A DNA stretch of 64,000 bases from Chamaea fasciata (lineage: Eukaryota; Chordata; Aves; Passeriformes; Sylviidae): NCBI GenBank assembly GCA_029207755.1, contig JARCOQ010000008.1:25781021-25845020 (forward strand). The letters are read 5' to 3'. Each line of letters starts with the position of its first letter. The first letter of the stretch is position 1. The notes under the pieces are model-generated. The model did not search any database, was not told the origin of the DNA, and saw nothing but the letters and a program-made list of their open reading frames with translations. This document shows, in pieces, positions 11,714 to 24,349 of this stretch. Both the position numbers and the translations under genes were made by a program.

Positions 11714-14700
11714 GGCTTCAGAGAGGGAAAATGCTGTAAGAGAAGTAAGGTTTTTTTGTGTCTGTTTTCTTGGCCTCCCTCCCATTATTTTGACGGCATT
11801 ACACTTTGGAGATTTTTTTTTTTTTTTTTTGTATATCTGGGTAACCATCAATCTGCAAAAAATAGCATTTAGTCAGAGGTAATAAACAAAAAGGTGTTTG
11901 CTTTTTAAATTTTGATTTTTGGTTTTGATTTTTTTTTAGTCCTATATGGCTGACTAACTCTCTAACTTTCCAATAAAAACATTCTAGACTTCCATGTTTG
12001 CTTGTTTGTGAGCCAAGGTGATAATATTTTTCACACCATTATATTTCATCTGAAAAGAACATTCTTGTGTAGTAAAACCAGCAACGTGCATGGAATTTGA
12101 GGGGCGACAGAATGAAATGTGGCAGAGCAAAGTGGAAGGACATCCCAAAGACCTCATGCCTACCACTGCACACCTCAGTTTCCCTTCCTACACAAATGCA
12201 GAGTGTTGCTTTCCCTTTTTGCAAATACTGATAGTATCAAGGCTCAAAAAACCAAAAAAAATATCAAAAGTTAGTATCAAAACCAGGATGCTTGAGGTGA
12301 CATAAGAAAGATTTGCTTTTATCCTGTTGTGATCATCTGTGGCTGGAAGCCCGTGTGTCTACTGGCAGAATATACGAGCAACAGGATGCTCATTCCAGCT
12401 GCTATGTGAGGTTGCATTTTCTTCCATCAGGACAAGTCAAACACAGATTACCAACTGCCTGACACTTCCTTCATGAACAAAGAATTGGATCCCCCAGTAA
12501 TTACTTTTACCGTGACTTCTATGAGCCCCTATGACTCTATGAGTCAGGCCCAAAATTTGGATTAGTCGCATTTCTAACTGCTAAAGGGCTTACCTGAGAT
12601 ATGTAGGATGTTTGCTGGATGTGTTCATAGGGATTAACAGTGAAATGAATATCCAGGTCCCACAGAATCAAGCACAAAAATGCCACTAGTGTCAGTTGAA
12701 GCTGGATAGGACTGCTAAAAAAATTTCCTAAGTGAAAATAAGACATTTCTAGTTTTACCTAAAAGGAGAAATGTCTCTGGAGAATTCTTCCCTGTAAGAT
12801 AATGATGCAATATTTGGAGAGTTTGTATCTCCTTATTTCACTTTTTGCTGTAGTTATCATGCGCAGCCAGATATGAACTAGCTTTGGAGCTTTGTGTAAC
12901 ATATCACTATATTGTTTAGAAAGATACATTACTCTGTAGGTATATTTAGGTCAAAGAGTTTTCTCACAGTTTTGCAGTGAGTGTAGTACATAAAAAGATA
13001 ATGTATATATGAAAAATAGTGCAGTTTGAGGTGATTTTAATGGGAAAAGGGCTTTGTATAAATCACCAATATATTGCAAATGGTCTTCGTCTTATGCAAG
13101 CACAAAAATATCTAATGCCTTCACTTGGAACGGAAGAACTGTAGAAATAGAACTTCTTCCCTAATCACTCAAAAAACCATCAGCTGCTTGGAGAGAGGGT
13201 GAAGAAAGTATTCTAAAGTCCCCCAAAATCAATTGAAAGATTTTAATAAACTCTGTGGATGTTGAATAAGTTGGAGTGAGTACTGAAGGGGGAGTGGCAA
13301 TTTTTCTGAGAAACTTAAACTTGCTTGGGTCAGTCCTAGAACAGGCTTTACTGTCTAAAAGTGCTCAGATATCTTTCTCGTTCAAATTTAACTTGTTCTC
13401 ACCTCAGCACTCTTTGAAGCAAAGCACTTAATATGTCATTAAAACAGGAAAGGGATAATACTTTTTTTCCCTTATTCAAGCTGTAGTTGCATATAGTAGG
13501 TACTAAATGAGCACAGTCCAAAAGAGGACAATGACATAAAAAGCTATAAAATGAGTAAAGATGAGAGATATTGGAGATTTTTTGTTCAGAAAAAGAAAAT
13601 TCATAGGAATTTGCTGTGGTGTTCCCTAAAAGTGAAAATTATCCCTGAAAAGACGAAGAGAATAAACTCATTTCTGAGGATTACATACTGAATTCAGCAG
13701 GTTAGACACTGAGGAAAGATTTCTAGTAGTGTGAGTTGGGAAGCAGTCAGGGATTGCCAAGGGACACATAGGATCCCAAAAAGTTAGAAAATGGCTGTCA
13801 GGAGAGTTGGGTAGCGACAGTCTTTCTCCTGTGTTACATCTCTTATCTCCTAAATGAACCTAGTTATACCTTTTGACTTGCAACATAGTTCTCCTTGGAG
13901 CATTAATTACCTACCACCTGCCAAGACACCAAATTTTAAACAAGATTTCATTTGTTATTATCATGTTCATCTCCTATACTCAATTCTCTGACTGACTGTG
14001 TATTGGTGATCCAAATCCTCATTAAATCAGTGATTATCAAATTTTTTTTAAATCCATGTACAAATCCCAAATCTTCTTTTTATTACGTATTCACCCTGCA
14101 AATTTGGAAAAGTAGTAATTCTGTAAAATGATCTTTGTCTTGCTGAGGTTACTGCTCGTTGGTTCTGGATTTGCTTGTATTGCTGCTCTATGCAGACAGT
14201 TGACCTTATTTTTATCACTTTATTCCCCAAAGCATTTTTCATCTAAAATTCTAAAGTAATTCCCATTTAATTTTATACACATTATTGTCTCTGGATGCTA
14301 AGCACCAGACAAAGTAAGATTAATCCTCTTTCAGAAGGGGGTAGGGGGGAAGGAAAAAATGTGCTCTTGAATCTATTATCAGCCAATATGTGTATTTTCC
14401 CAAACTCTTGCCTCTTGCATTATGCAAGCTCAAAAATTATAATAGTATTTAATGTTTCTTAACAAGAATGGGCTGTGCCTAATGCATCAAATTATCACAG
14501 TGGCAAGATAGCAAAATTAATTTTTTTCTTCATTATCTTCCATAGTGCTAAGTATTTTAAATTCATCGTGTATATGAATTGGTCTGAATTCATGTTTTAA
14601 TGCTTCATGCAGACAATTGTCTCAGATCCTCCAAAAAACAAATTCAAAAGCAGTAGTAAGTTAAGTTACAATCTTTATTGACCTGAAATTATACCCTCAT

Positions 14701-15624
14701 GACAAGTTCTTTCCAACATGTTTTTTTAAAAATTTCATCTTAACTTTTGGCAAAATTTCAAAGTTACATAGAAATATGGGCACTGAGTTTTCAAACAGAT
14801 TATTTAGAGCTTTTCTAAATAAGTTTATTAAGCCCTGGTAATTAGAAAAAAGGCCATTCTGATATGTAAACATTGAATTTAAAATTAAGCATCCCTACAT
14901 TTTGGACAATTTCTTTTTTATTGTTATTTTGGGGTTTTTTTTGTATGTGTAAACTTGATTCCAGTATTAAAACCTAGGTATGGAGGATAATGTTTGTTAG
15001 TTCATGTTACATGTTCGTTAGTTCAAAGCTTGACATTAAGTGGGCATATAGCTCAGTAAAGAGTCTTGGTGCATGCTCCATTTTTAATTAGAAGGGATGT
15101 GGCTTTTGTGTGGGGGAGTCCCACTGATACCAGAAGGGGTCAAAATTGACCTACAGAAAAGTGTCTATGCACAGCAGACCTGACACGAGCAGGAGAATCA
15201 GGACAGTTTTGGGGGTTTAGACTTGGAAGGAATATGATTTGAATAAGGTCAACAAATACCGGCAAAGTAAAAAGACTTCTGAAAGCAGACTAATGATCTA
15301 TATCAGGAAACTGTGCATGGTAGAAGGAAGTTGAAGACTTTTGACTCTTTTTTTGCATAGCCCCAATGCCTATTTAAGACAAAAGGTAGTTTAATGATTG
15401 GAGTAATTAATCTAGAGATAAGTTGAATTCTCCATCCCTGGAAATCAAAGACTGGAAACCTTTTGAAAAGTAGATAAAATTATAATAACACTCTCAATGC
15501 AGAAAGGCAGACAATAGTTGACTCATATTGTTCAAAGCACAAATCCACAATCAAGAGTAAATAGATGAGTCAAAGTTATTTAGCCTGTAATATGGAAGAT
15601 GCTGGAGGAAATTATCAGTTTACA
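11714..15624. other. Non-coding stretch, no gene seen
   Basis: AT-rich DNA with an 18-T run at 11813-11830. Short inverted word GACTC-TAT-GAGTC occurs near 12533. Frequent stops on both strands; no repeat family or gene recognised. Confidence 0.55.
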
Positions 15625-15660
15625 CTTCAGTCTTTAAAAGTGCTTCAGTCTTTAAAATTG
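15625..15660. repeat. Tandem duplication, two 18 bp units
   Basis: Units CTTCAGTCTTTAAAAGTG (15625-15642) and CTTCAGTCTTTAAAATTG (15643-15660) abut and differ at one base. Two copies only, consistent with a slippage or small duplication event. Confidence 0.95.
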
Positions 15661-17214
15661 CTACCTTACATCATGATTTGGCTTTATTAACTATTAATTA
15701 TCATACTATTTTCTAGAATTCTTTTATGTTGGCCTTTTTTATGGTACAGCTCTCTCTCCATTTTTTTTTTCCTTTTCACATCCTGGTGATGTCTTATAAT
15801 CATAAAGAGATAAGAAATTAATTTTTAATTTATTTGTTTTATTTAGTTGAAAACATTTGCTCGTAGATTATGGGAATTAGTTCTCTAAATATAAGTAAAA
15901 ACCAAATTCTTCTGATATGATATTTCAGAGGTTGAAGTCTAATTTACCCCTACTAAGAATCCAGACCAGCAGTGACATGTTTTCATATCAGATTACCTAC
16001 ACATGGCAACTCAGCAGCTGAGAACCACCATAGACAAATGAGCCAAAATATAGTCAGGCAGGTCATTTCCCTGGAGAAGCAGAGCCCTGCAACTTCATAC
16101 TTCCTTCACTCCTTGTATTTTTTCATAACAGGGTATCACTTGTACTCTTTTGACAGATACTGCCAAAACTGCTGTTTGTGTTAAGTGTAATAAATTCTGT
16201 CCAACTCATAGTTCTCTGGGACCTGTCACTAAGCCACTTAAAAATCCTTTGAAAAGAATTTTTTACATTAGAGTATTTGGGATATACCACAGGCTAAGCA
16301 ACCAAATGAAAATAAAATGTGTGACTTAAATGAAGTAATAACTTAAGGATTTCTAAATACCATAGTTATGTCCTTTATTGACCCCAGGCATGGCAAACAG
16401 AGATACTGTACTTGCTGGGTGATCCTTTCAACTCTACTGGAATCCAAATTCCAGTGTAAAATATAACTTAATTTTAGAAGTGAATTTTAAAATTCATTTT
16501 CTTAGGAACAGCACTGCTGTGACTGACCTTGAAAGATTTGTCTCTTCATAAACTTACTCTAAAACATCCTGCCACTTCTTTTTTTTTTTTTTTTTTTTTT
16601 TCCAGTGCCTAAAGCTGAGATGCATTGATGTTAGTTTTCAGCATTATTATTTGCTCTGCAGAATGAACTTATTGTATAATTATATCTAACTGTATCAGTA
16701 CCTACTATCAACTGCCACCCAAACAGAATTACTGGGTAAAACAGTCCTCCACAGAAGCCTCTTGCAGTTATTCTTGTGGTCAATCACACCGTGTCATTCC
16801 CAAAAGTATTCCACAACCAGTTGTGTGCTGCATCCTAAGGGAAAGGGAACAGAAAATCACAATGGTTTCTAGATAAAATAGAAATGATGGCAGTATCATC
16901 TTTCCTTCAAACTCTTTCTGGGCTCCTGTGATCCTGGCAAAGAAGTGCCACATTCATGTGGTCCCTACCATGTGCTGATAACACCTTGCTTACAGTATAA
17001 AGATGCCACTGGGAAATCTCAGACATAAGCAGCAGTTAAACTCAGGCTGCTTATTGAAGGGTCACACGTGTTAGGTGTATTATCCACTGGCATTTGGGCA
17101 TAGGCCTTGCCTGGGATTACTGCATCAATCAGTCATACATAGAAGGGAGGGTTGCCAGGTTTTTCATATTACCAACCACTGCAGTGCAAAAACAAGAAAA
17201 CAAAAACCCCAAAC

Positions 17215-17217
<3 letters not shown>
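15661..17217. other. Non-coding stretch with a 23-T run
   Basis: AT-rich DNA with a poly(T) run at 16579-16601. No polyadenylation signal lies beside that run on the minus strand. Nothing else recognised. Confidence 0.55.

Positions 17218-17266
<49 letters not shown>
17218..17266 (+). repeat. Poly(A) tract, 49 A
   Basis: An uninterrupted run of 49 A. The preceding 40 bases are A-rich with C interruptions but carry no AATAAA or ATTAAA in the usual window, so it does not look like an mRNA tail. The open frame across it (17075-17521) starts at GTG and has a lysine run only because of the homopolymer. Confidence 0.9.
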
Positions 17267-17268
<2 letters not shown>

Positions 17269-19159
17269 GGGAGCTGATTTGATACACTCCATTAGAGGTC
17301 TCCATGCCTGCATGGCAGGTGTGCCAGCAAAGAGGCTGATGCAGGTGGCCAGCCCCAACCCCCATGTCTCTGCCTGGCAGGTGATGGTGCACCCACCTCA
17401 TGAATGGGACACTCTTCATGGCAACTGGCCCATGGCTTTGGTCACAGGGAGCTGCTTGAGCATACACTGTGCCCTTGAGACAATCCCTTGGGCCTTCTAC
17501 TATAAATATCAGGCAAATTGACAACTAGAACATGCCACTTGAGCACATCAAAATGCTAACATAGGTATTCCAGCCTGCTCCAGGTGACAGCTCTACTCAT
17601 TCACTGTCTGACACCTTGGATTTTGCCAACATAAAGCATTCCACAAGTAAAATGCTCATGTGCAAACAGCTCTCTAAGAATTTTTTTAGAACTTCTTAAG
17701 CACTCATAGCTGTGAAAGGCTCAGTGCACTCAGCATCTTAGTGCCATATAAAGCACTAAAGAAATACTGACCAAAACAACCTGTCCACAGTCAGACACCA
17801 GCACAAGTACTGGCAGCACACATTCCCTGTGGCAAGGACCTCATGTACCTTGAAGTTTCCGATGACACGAGATGCATACATGATTCTGCTTTGATTTTAT
17901 ATGAGGCACACTTGTTCCGTCAGATATTTCCAGGGATGGGAAAATTATAAGAATGCTTGCTGTTCTGTGTGATAGGGTTTTTTTTTTGCTTCCATGTGCT
18001 TGAATAGCCTGAGGAATTTACAAATGTGTTTGATTTGCATTGAGTGTAGGACCTTAGAAATCGCTGGGAGGAGAAATGAGAAGCACAAGTTAATACAGCA
18101 AGGAATTGGGTGGTGTGCAACTCTTGTTTATTTCTTGGAAAACTAGATGGTTTCATTTAGTTCTCCTATGATGGCATATTCTTGAGCTGAGATCAGAGTC
18201 AGGTAGTTCAAAACATCTTGTAGATTTGAAAAAAGAGCTTACAGGTCCCTGGAGTCCATCCCTCATTCCAGGAAGGGTTTGAACCATGGGGTTTTGCAGC
18301 CAGACCCACCTGCAGGTGCTCTGAAGACATCTTCTGCATGTGGTGTCCAGTGCTTGATTTGTGTACAAACATCTGGAAGCCTACACACTTCACTCCATCA
18401 TTTCACAACAAGGCATGGACAAGCAGTTCTTCCAGTGGGAAATTAAATGCACCTCTAGCCCAGTCTCTAGAGTACTTATTGACAAGTATTTATTGACTGC
18501 CCTCTGGGGCCTTCCGGAGTCTCACAAAAGATTAAATAGGGACCTCTATCACATCCTTGAAAATGCTGATTGAAGATGGTGGATCAGCGATTGTACTGAA
18601 CATGGATAAAAAGTAGTCATCTATCACTGGTGGTTAATCTCTTTTTCAGAAAGGAGAGCATATTGATCAGAATCAGAATGCTTGAAGTTAGGTACACTTC
18701 AAATGAAAGTATTGGCACCCAGACATGCATCGGCAAGGCTATTTTAATGTGTCTTATTTCATTCTGCCCTAATTTTTTCATTGGCTCTTCTATCATCCTT
18801 CTAAAAACTTATCGATCTCCTATTTTCCTTTATAGTTGTTTTATGCCAAGGATGTTCTCTGTTGCACTTGCAATGATGTTGCAGGTTTCCAATGCTGTTT
18901 TAATTTCACCAAGATTTTTGTTTGTTAAGTTACAGTCTCAGAGTGTAAATAGCTAGTGAATTGAATGGACTTGCTTTCAGTCTGTGTCTCTCGGTCCCTC
19001 GTGCTGTTGTTGTTAAAGCAGTCTTACTAGGAAGTTCCAGAATAATTCTTAAATTGTTAAACAACACTGAAAAGAAGTCAAGGATATTTTTTTCTAGTTT
19101 TAGAGGAATGAGAGGAGGGGGGGAAAAGAGTAATTCTATGCCATTTTTTACATTCTTCT

Positions 19160-19161
<2 letters not shown>
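17267..19161. other. Non-coding stretch, no gene seen
   Basis: Modestly GC-richer at 17270-17510, then AT-rich. No domain-bearing frame, repeat family or RNA gene recognised. Confidence 0.55.

Positions 19162-19207
<46 letters not shown>
19162..19207. repeat. Poly(T) tract, 46 T
   Basis: Uninterrupted run of 46 T. The right flank read on the minus strand lacks a canonical polyadenylation signal next to the tract. Confidence 0.9.
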
Positions 19208-19208
<1 letters not shown>

Positions 19209-22200
19209 GGTAATTAACTTCATTTAAAATGGTGAAATTTTCAGCTTTTCAATCTCACTGCTCTTTCTCCTGATTAACATCAAGGACATGATGAGAAGAC
19301 ATGGTTGTGTACAAGTTTCAAACAACCCTGGCTGTTAGCTAAGGGTAAATGCAGAGGGACTACTTCAGTAGATCAACACCTCTGACAGAACCAAAGGCAA
19401 CTATAAACTGTTGAAAAGGACATAACCCAACTTTCTGCATTGTATGGTTCCTTTCTTTGCAGTAAAAGGGCGTAGAAACACTATCAACATTTCAGGCTCT
19501 GGAAAATGTCTCCAAGAAGTCACACAGGAGATGAAAAAGTGCTGAAAATTTCTCCTCTATCTGTATTGGCAATATCTTCCTGCAACCCAAGGTCATTCAT
19601 AGTACAATCAGGGGTTGGCTGAACATGACATATTTAATAGGTCAAGCTGGCATGGAATACATGATTCATTTTGTAACAAAAGTCAACCGTTTTTAATTTT
19701 TTCCCCATGCTGGTTGAGTGAGGGAGTTGTTTTCTCATTTGGCTTGTTCCATTTCAAAGTCCATTTGTAAATTTCTCCTCAAGGTAAACATGTCTAGATC
19801 ATTAAATGTGCTCTCCAAACACCATTGTTAATAAAATAGCCTGCTTGATTCCACACAAAAAATGTTTTACACGTAGGCTAAATGTAAATATGTAAATTGT
19901 ATGTAAATATGTGAAGAGAGCACACATTACTGGCATTACAGGAAAAGCTTGATAAATTACTGCTGTGGACCTTGGAAGAAGAAAAAGACCTCAGAACTCA
20001 CTATTTTTAGGGCAAAAGGATGAAAAGAATGGTTCGCAGTTCACCATAAATACTTGAAGAGGTGAAAATAGTCTTTCTGTTACTGGGAGATTCACTGCTA
20101 GCACAACCTGTTGTAGCTAGAACCTGCAGTTTATTAGGCTGATGGGGCACTGGTTGCTAATTCTGCATCAGTTCAGGCAGTAATCTGCACTGTGGCAGAA
20201 TGGCAAAGAGTCAATATGACATATGTGATGGCATATCTTGCAGCAAACTAGATGTCTTTGGATATGAAGTAGGTTCCAGTGTAATTTACAATCTGCTCCA
20301 GAGTTGCTTTCTTTGAAGAGAAAAAAAGAAAATGAGAAAAAATAAGAGTATTCACCCTTCTACTTTCTGTGTCATGTAACTGAATATAATATTTGAGGTA
20401 ATTTCAAACAAGTGTTTTGGCAATCAGGACCATATGCTATGTAAATTGTCCATCAAAGTCAGAATGCTAATATGAGTTGTTGTTTGCTGCTGCTGCTGTT
20501 TTTCCCAAAATCAACCTTTCATTCAGAATCTTGACAATTTTGAAGAAATCAGAAGAAAGCACAGATTCTGTAACAAGTTCCATTTTAAGAGCTGTTTCTC
20601 TAATCTATAAAACTAGTAATGACATACTCTGGAGTTATGTCTTTTAAATTACACATTTGGAAAGATGCGGTGCTAAGGTACTCCATGATGCTAAATGAAT
20701 AACAAATTCTCTGGGACTGCCTTTGTAATTGTATAAACAGACTTGTATGCCATCACAAAGACCTTAATTTACTACATTTTGTATTGGATTTAGTCATAAG
20801 CTGTCAATTATTTACAGTGTGGGTTGTGGGCTTTTTGGGGTTGTTTTGTATGTGTGGGGTATTTTTCTTTTTCGTTTGTTTGTTCTTCATTGTTATCAGT
20901 GCCTCAACTGTTGTCTACAATTTGTGACACAGTTGTAAACTTCTGGCCTTTTGGAAAAATCCTCATTGAATCAGCAGTTTCTGCTATGTGCTTTCAGGCT
21001 AGATTCTTCTTACCACTAAAAGTCTGTGTGTTAGTGTTTCTTTTGGTGTTTCTTTATGTCTGTTGCACATCCTAAAGTCTTCCCCCCAACAGCTGTACTT
21101 CTTCCATCCACTGTGCTTTCACCTGTTGTTAGCTTTTCTCTTGGAATTTCTTTTATAAAGGCAGAAATTTGAATCCACCAATAACTTTAACGGAATTGTT
21201 ATCATCTCATTGCTTGTCTCCTGGTAATGGGCACGGCAAATTGTACTTTGCCATTTCTAATGCCCAGAAAGCAGCTCGCTTTTCCTTACCATTGTTGTCA
21301 TTATCTGTTGCTAATTATACTCTCTTACTTCTTGTAATGGTTCCCAAGCAAACAAGGTCATACACTAGAAAAGGGCAGTTGTTTTGCACAGTCATTGTTA
21401 TTAATCTACACAGGTTGCCCCCGCCTACATATCAGAACCAGCCTGCACAGCCAGGCCTGGGCTCAGTTCATCCTCACTTGTGCTTCTTCTGGCTGTGCTG
21501 GCAATGGCAATGATGTGCCTGAACTACAGGGCTTCAGCCCTCACTAGTTAGTACATTCCTTCACTGACAAATCCTATGACTGCCTATCTAATGCCAAAAT
21601 GTCTGGGAAAGCAAAGAAGGACTTTCATATTCAGAATTTTCATCTCCTTTGAGCAGCCTTGAGTGGTGAATGCTCTATACTCCACTACTTTGCTCTGACT
21701 TGGGTCACCAGCAGCTCATCTCCTCAAAATATTGTTATCAGTGACAGAATATTCACATACGTAGCTGTCGCTGCTTTGTACAACTACTTCAGGGTTTACA
21801 ACCTACACACGCTCTAGCTTTTTAAAGCTTCAGAGGAGTCTTACCAGAAAGTGTGGACCACCTTCTGGTCTGTTTACTATATACCTTCACCAATGACTTG
21901 GCAAATATATCAAAACAGTTTAGGAAAGTTCCTGTGATCCAGATAGAATTGAAATCATGGGAAGGAATCCTGTTGCATTAACATTTGGATTAGATCTCTA
22001 CTGAAGAAGGTCTTGAGATGTGCGGACAAATATCAAAGTTTTTCTGTTGGCAAAACATATTGCAAGTACCTTGTTGCTGTCATCTATAAATGCTGTTCAA
22101 CAGAAACAAAATGCAGGCTTTTGAACTTGCTTTAGAGAAGTCCTGGGGTAGGCTTCAGACATTATGTCAGGAAGTGGATGAAAAGACCCATATTGTGGGT

Positions 22201-23832
22201 TTAGTTCAGAGTGTGTGACAGACCTTCACATTAAGAGGCAGAAAAGGGTATCAACAGATTTTAAGGCCCAAAGATGATGTTTTGATCCCATTATTTAACC
22301 ATTCTTATAATGTAGGTCATGTAGCCACCCATTTGTTTATCATATATGTTTATCAGCTGTTTCTTAAGCTGCACAGATGTGGATTTGGGATAAGAGGAGT
22401 GTAACAGTCTCACATCTGTAACTATTATCAAAACATTAGATGTGGGTGTCTTCCTCTGTCACAGAAGAACTTTGCTTACTAATGAAGATTTTCTTTGCCT
22501 GTGGCTACCCAGTCCTCTGTGCTTCTTTTTATGTTCTTGTATATCTTTTCTCTTTCTACAAATGGGAAGAAATCAGAATGCACAGTGACTGCATATAATT
22601 TGCATACTATACATACTGTAATTTCTCCAAAGGTGACATATTGACAGCATGTGTAAGTTATTTATCTGCAAAAGGTGTGAGCCGAATTCCAGAGGAGTCT
22701 GCATTGCTAGGAAATAACCCCCTTCAAACCCACACCAGCTGCTCCCCTTTTTCACTGAGGTGTTTGCATCATGTCACCACCTCACTTGATTTGCCCTGGA
22801 GGCTCCAGGAAGGAATAGAATGGTTGCCATGTTAATTAGAGGAGAGTGATAAAACCTGATGTTTTATTTATTTTCTTGAAGAGGGATTTGTGTTTCTTAT
22901 CTTGTTTTATGGTAATATTTTATGATGAATTTTTTGAAGTTTAGCTCAGAATCAGTTCTCCTGAGGAACAAGGGATACAGCAAATTACGGAGGCCTTCAG
23001 TGCTTGAGATTTCTCAGTAAAATTAACCCACCCGTGACCGCAGTTAATTAATTGTCATCACATGCTCAAGGACCCTAACTAAGCTCCTGATGTTATAGAT
23101 AGAATTAGACATGTGCACTGCTAAAGCATTTATCTTTGATGACTGAGATGGAATTTGTACTGTGATTAAAAGCACTAGTTTACAAACACAGCAAATATTT
23201 GACAGTTGCAGCATGTTATGCCAGGAAGGGAACAGAGTTGTGTAGGTCCATTTCACAGAGGTTCAGGATCTAAACACCTTTGTGGATATTGGCTCACTGT
23301 GGTTCTTTTGCCTTTGGAGTAATTGATTTTTGGCAGAACTCTTGGAGTATGGTTATTGCATTGCTGTAACTACAAGGATAAATCTGGATGTAAGAGTCAA
23401 CTGTGGCAATTAAAGGAACAGAACTCTCCTCTTGGAACAGAGCTGGACTAGAAAGCCAAGCAAACAGAGAAGAATAATTGTGGGTTTTTTGGTCTCAGAT
23501 TTGTCATATTTCAAGTTTAGAATTCAGACTGTGCTGTCACACGTAATGAAACCTTTGTTGAAAATCAAAGTTTTAATCCCTTCCTTGTGAATTTCTAGAG
23601 GAATTATTTAAACAACAAAAGGCAAAGACCTGACTTTTATGGATATCTTGCTTTGCAGATCCATTTTACAGTAATAATTTGACTGGACTAATCCACACTG
23701 CAGTCTTGGTATTTATATTATATCACTTTTTAAGATCTCCAAGCAGGCACGTGGTATCATCTTTCTAATTACTGTGTATAATTCAACTAGAAGATACAAT
23801 TTCCAGAAAGATCTATAACACAAAAGAAAGCC
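19208..23832. other. Non-coding stretch, no gene seen
   Basis: About 4.6 kb of AT-rich DNA. Contains a small CTG run near 20488-20500 and an inverted pair ACAGATGTG / CACATCTGT near 22373-22425. No gene or repeat family recognised. The word TTAATTAATTG near 23044 is a homeodomain-type sequence but is isolated. Confidence 0.55.
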
Positions 23833-23839
23833 TGGGTGG
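23833..23839. repeat. Left target-site duplication of solo LTR
   Basis: TGGGTGG directly abuts the 5' TG of the LTR and is repeated exactly at 24343-24349. Confidence 0.8.
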
Positions 23840-24342
23840 TGTCCTGGTTTTGGCTGGGAAAATTTTTTTCTTACCACACTGATGTTTTAGTGGTTGCTAA
23901 ATAGTTCTTGCTCTAAGTCAAGGACTTTTCAGTGCCTCACGATCTGCCAGTGAGGGGTGCACAAAAAGCTGTGAGGGAGCAGGATCAGGACACCTGACCT
24001 AAACTGGCCAAAGGGATGTCCCATACCATAGAACATCATGTTCAGTGTATAAATTGGGGGAATTGGGTGGGGTGGCATCAATTGCTGCCTGGGGACTGAC
24101 TGGGCATCAGTCAGTGGATAGTGAGTGATTGCATTGTGCATCACTTCTTTTCCTTGGGTTTAATTTCTCTCCTTTTCATTAAAATTATTTTTATAATTGC
24201 CATTATTGTTATTTTTATTGTTTCTTTTACATTAGTTCAGTTATTAAGTTGTTCTTATCTCAATCCACAAGTTTTTTTCCAATTCTTCCCACCATCCCAC
24301 CAAAGAGAAGGCAATTAGTTTCCAGCTGGGGTTAAACCACCA
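23840..24342 (+). mobile_element. Solo LTR of an avian ERVL-type endogenous retrovirus
   Basis: A 503 bp element starting TGTCCTGGTTTTGGCTGGG and ending GGGGTTAAACCACCA, the start and end typical of a large avian LTR family. It has LTR internal order: U3, a TATAAA at 24048-24053, ATTAAA at 24178-24183 as a possible polyadenylation signal, then the characteristic ATT/TTA-rich segment (24180-24250), TTGTTCTTATCTCAATCCAC, and the CTGGGGTTAAACCAC end. Exact 7 bp direct repeats (TGGGTGG) abut both sides. There is no gag, pol or env between LTRs and no second LTR nearby, so it is a solo LTR left by recombination between two LTRs. Family assignment is from memory of the terminal sequences; the exact subfamily is not determined. 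Confidence 0.88.
24048..24053 (+). promoter_or_regulatory. TATA box of the solo LTR
   Basis: TATAAA within GTGTATAAATTGGGG, at the expected place between U3 and R. It could still drive LTR transcription rightward, but activity cannot be judged from sequence. Confidence 0.5.
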
Positions 24343-24349
24343 TGGGTGG
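24343..24349. repeat. Right target-site duplication of solo LTR
   Basis: TGGGTGG directly follows the terminal CA of the LTR and matches 23833-23839 exactly. Confidence 0.8.

Noticed and set aside
17075..17521. 148-codon frame with a lysine run, and its phenylalanine-rich reverse-strand mirror
   Set aside because: Both are artefacts of the 49-A homopolymer.
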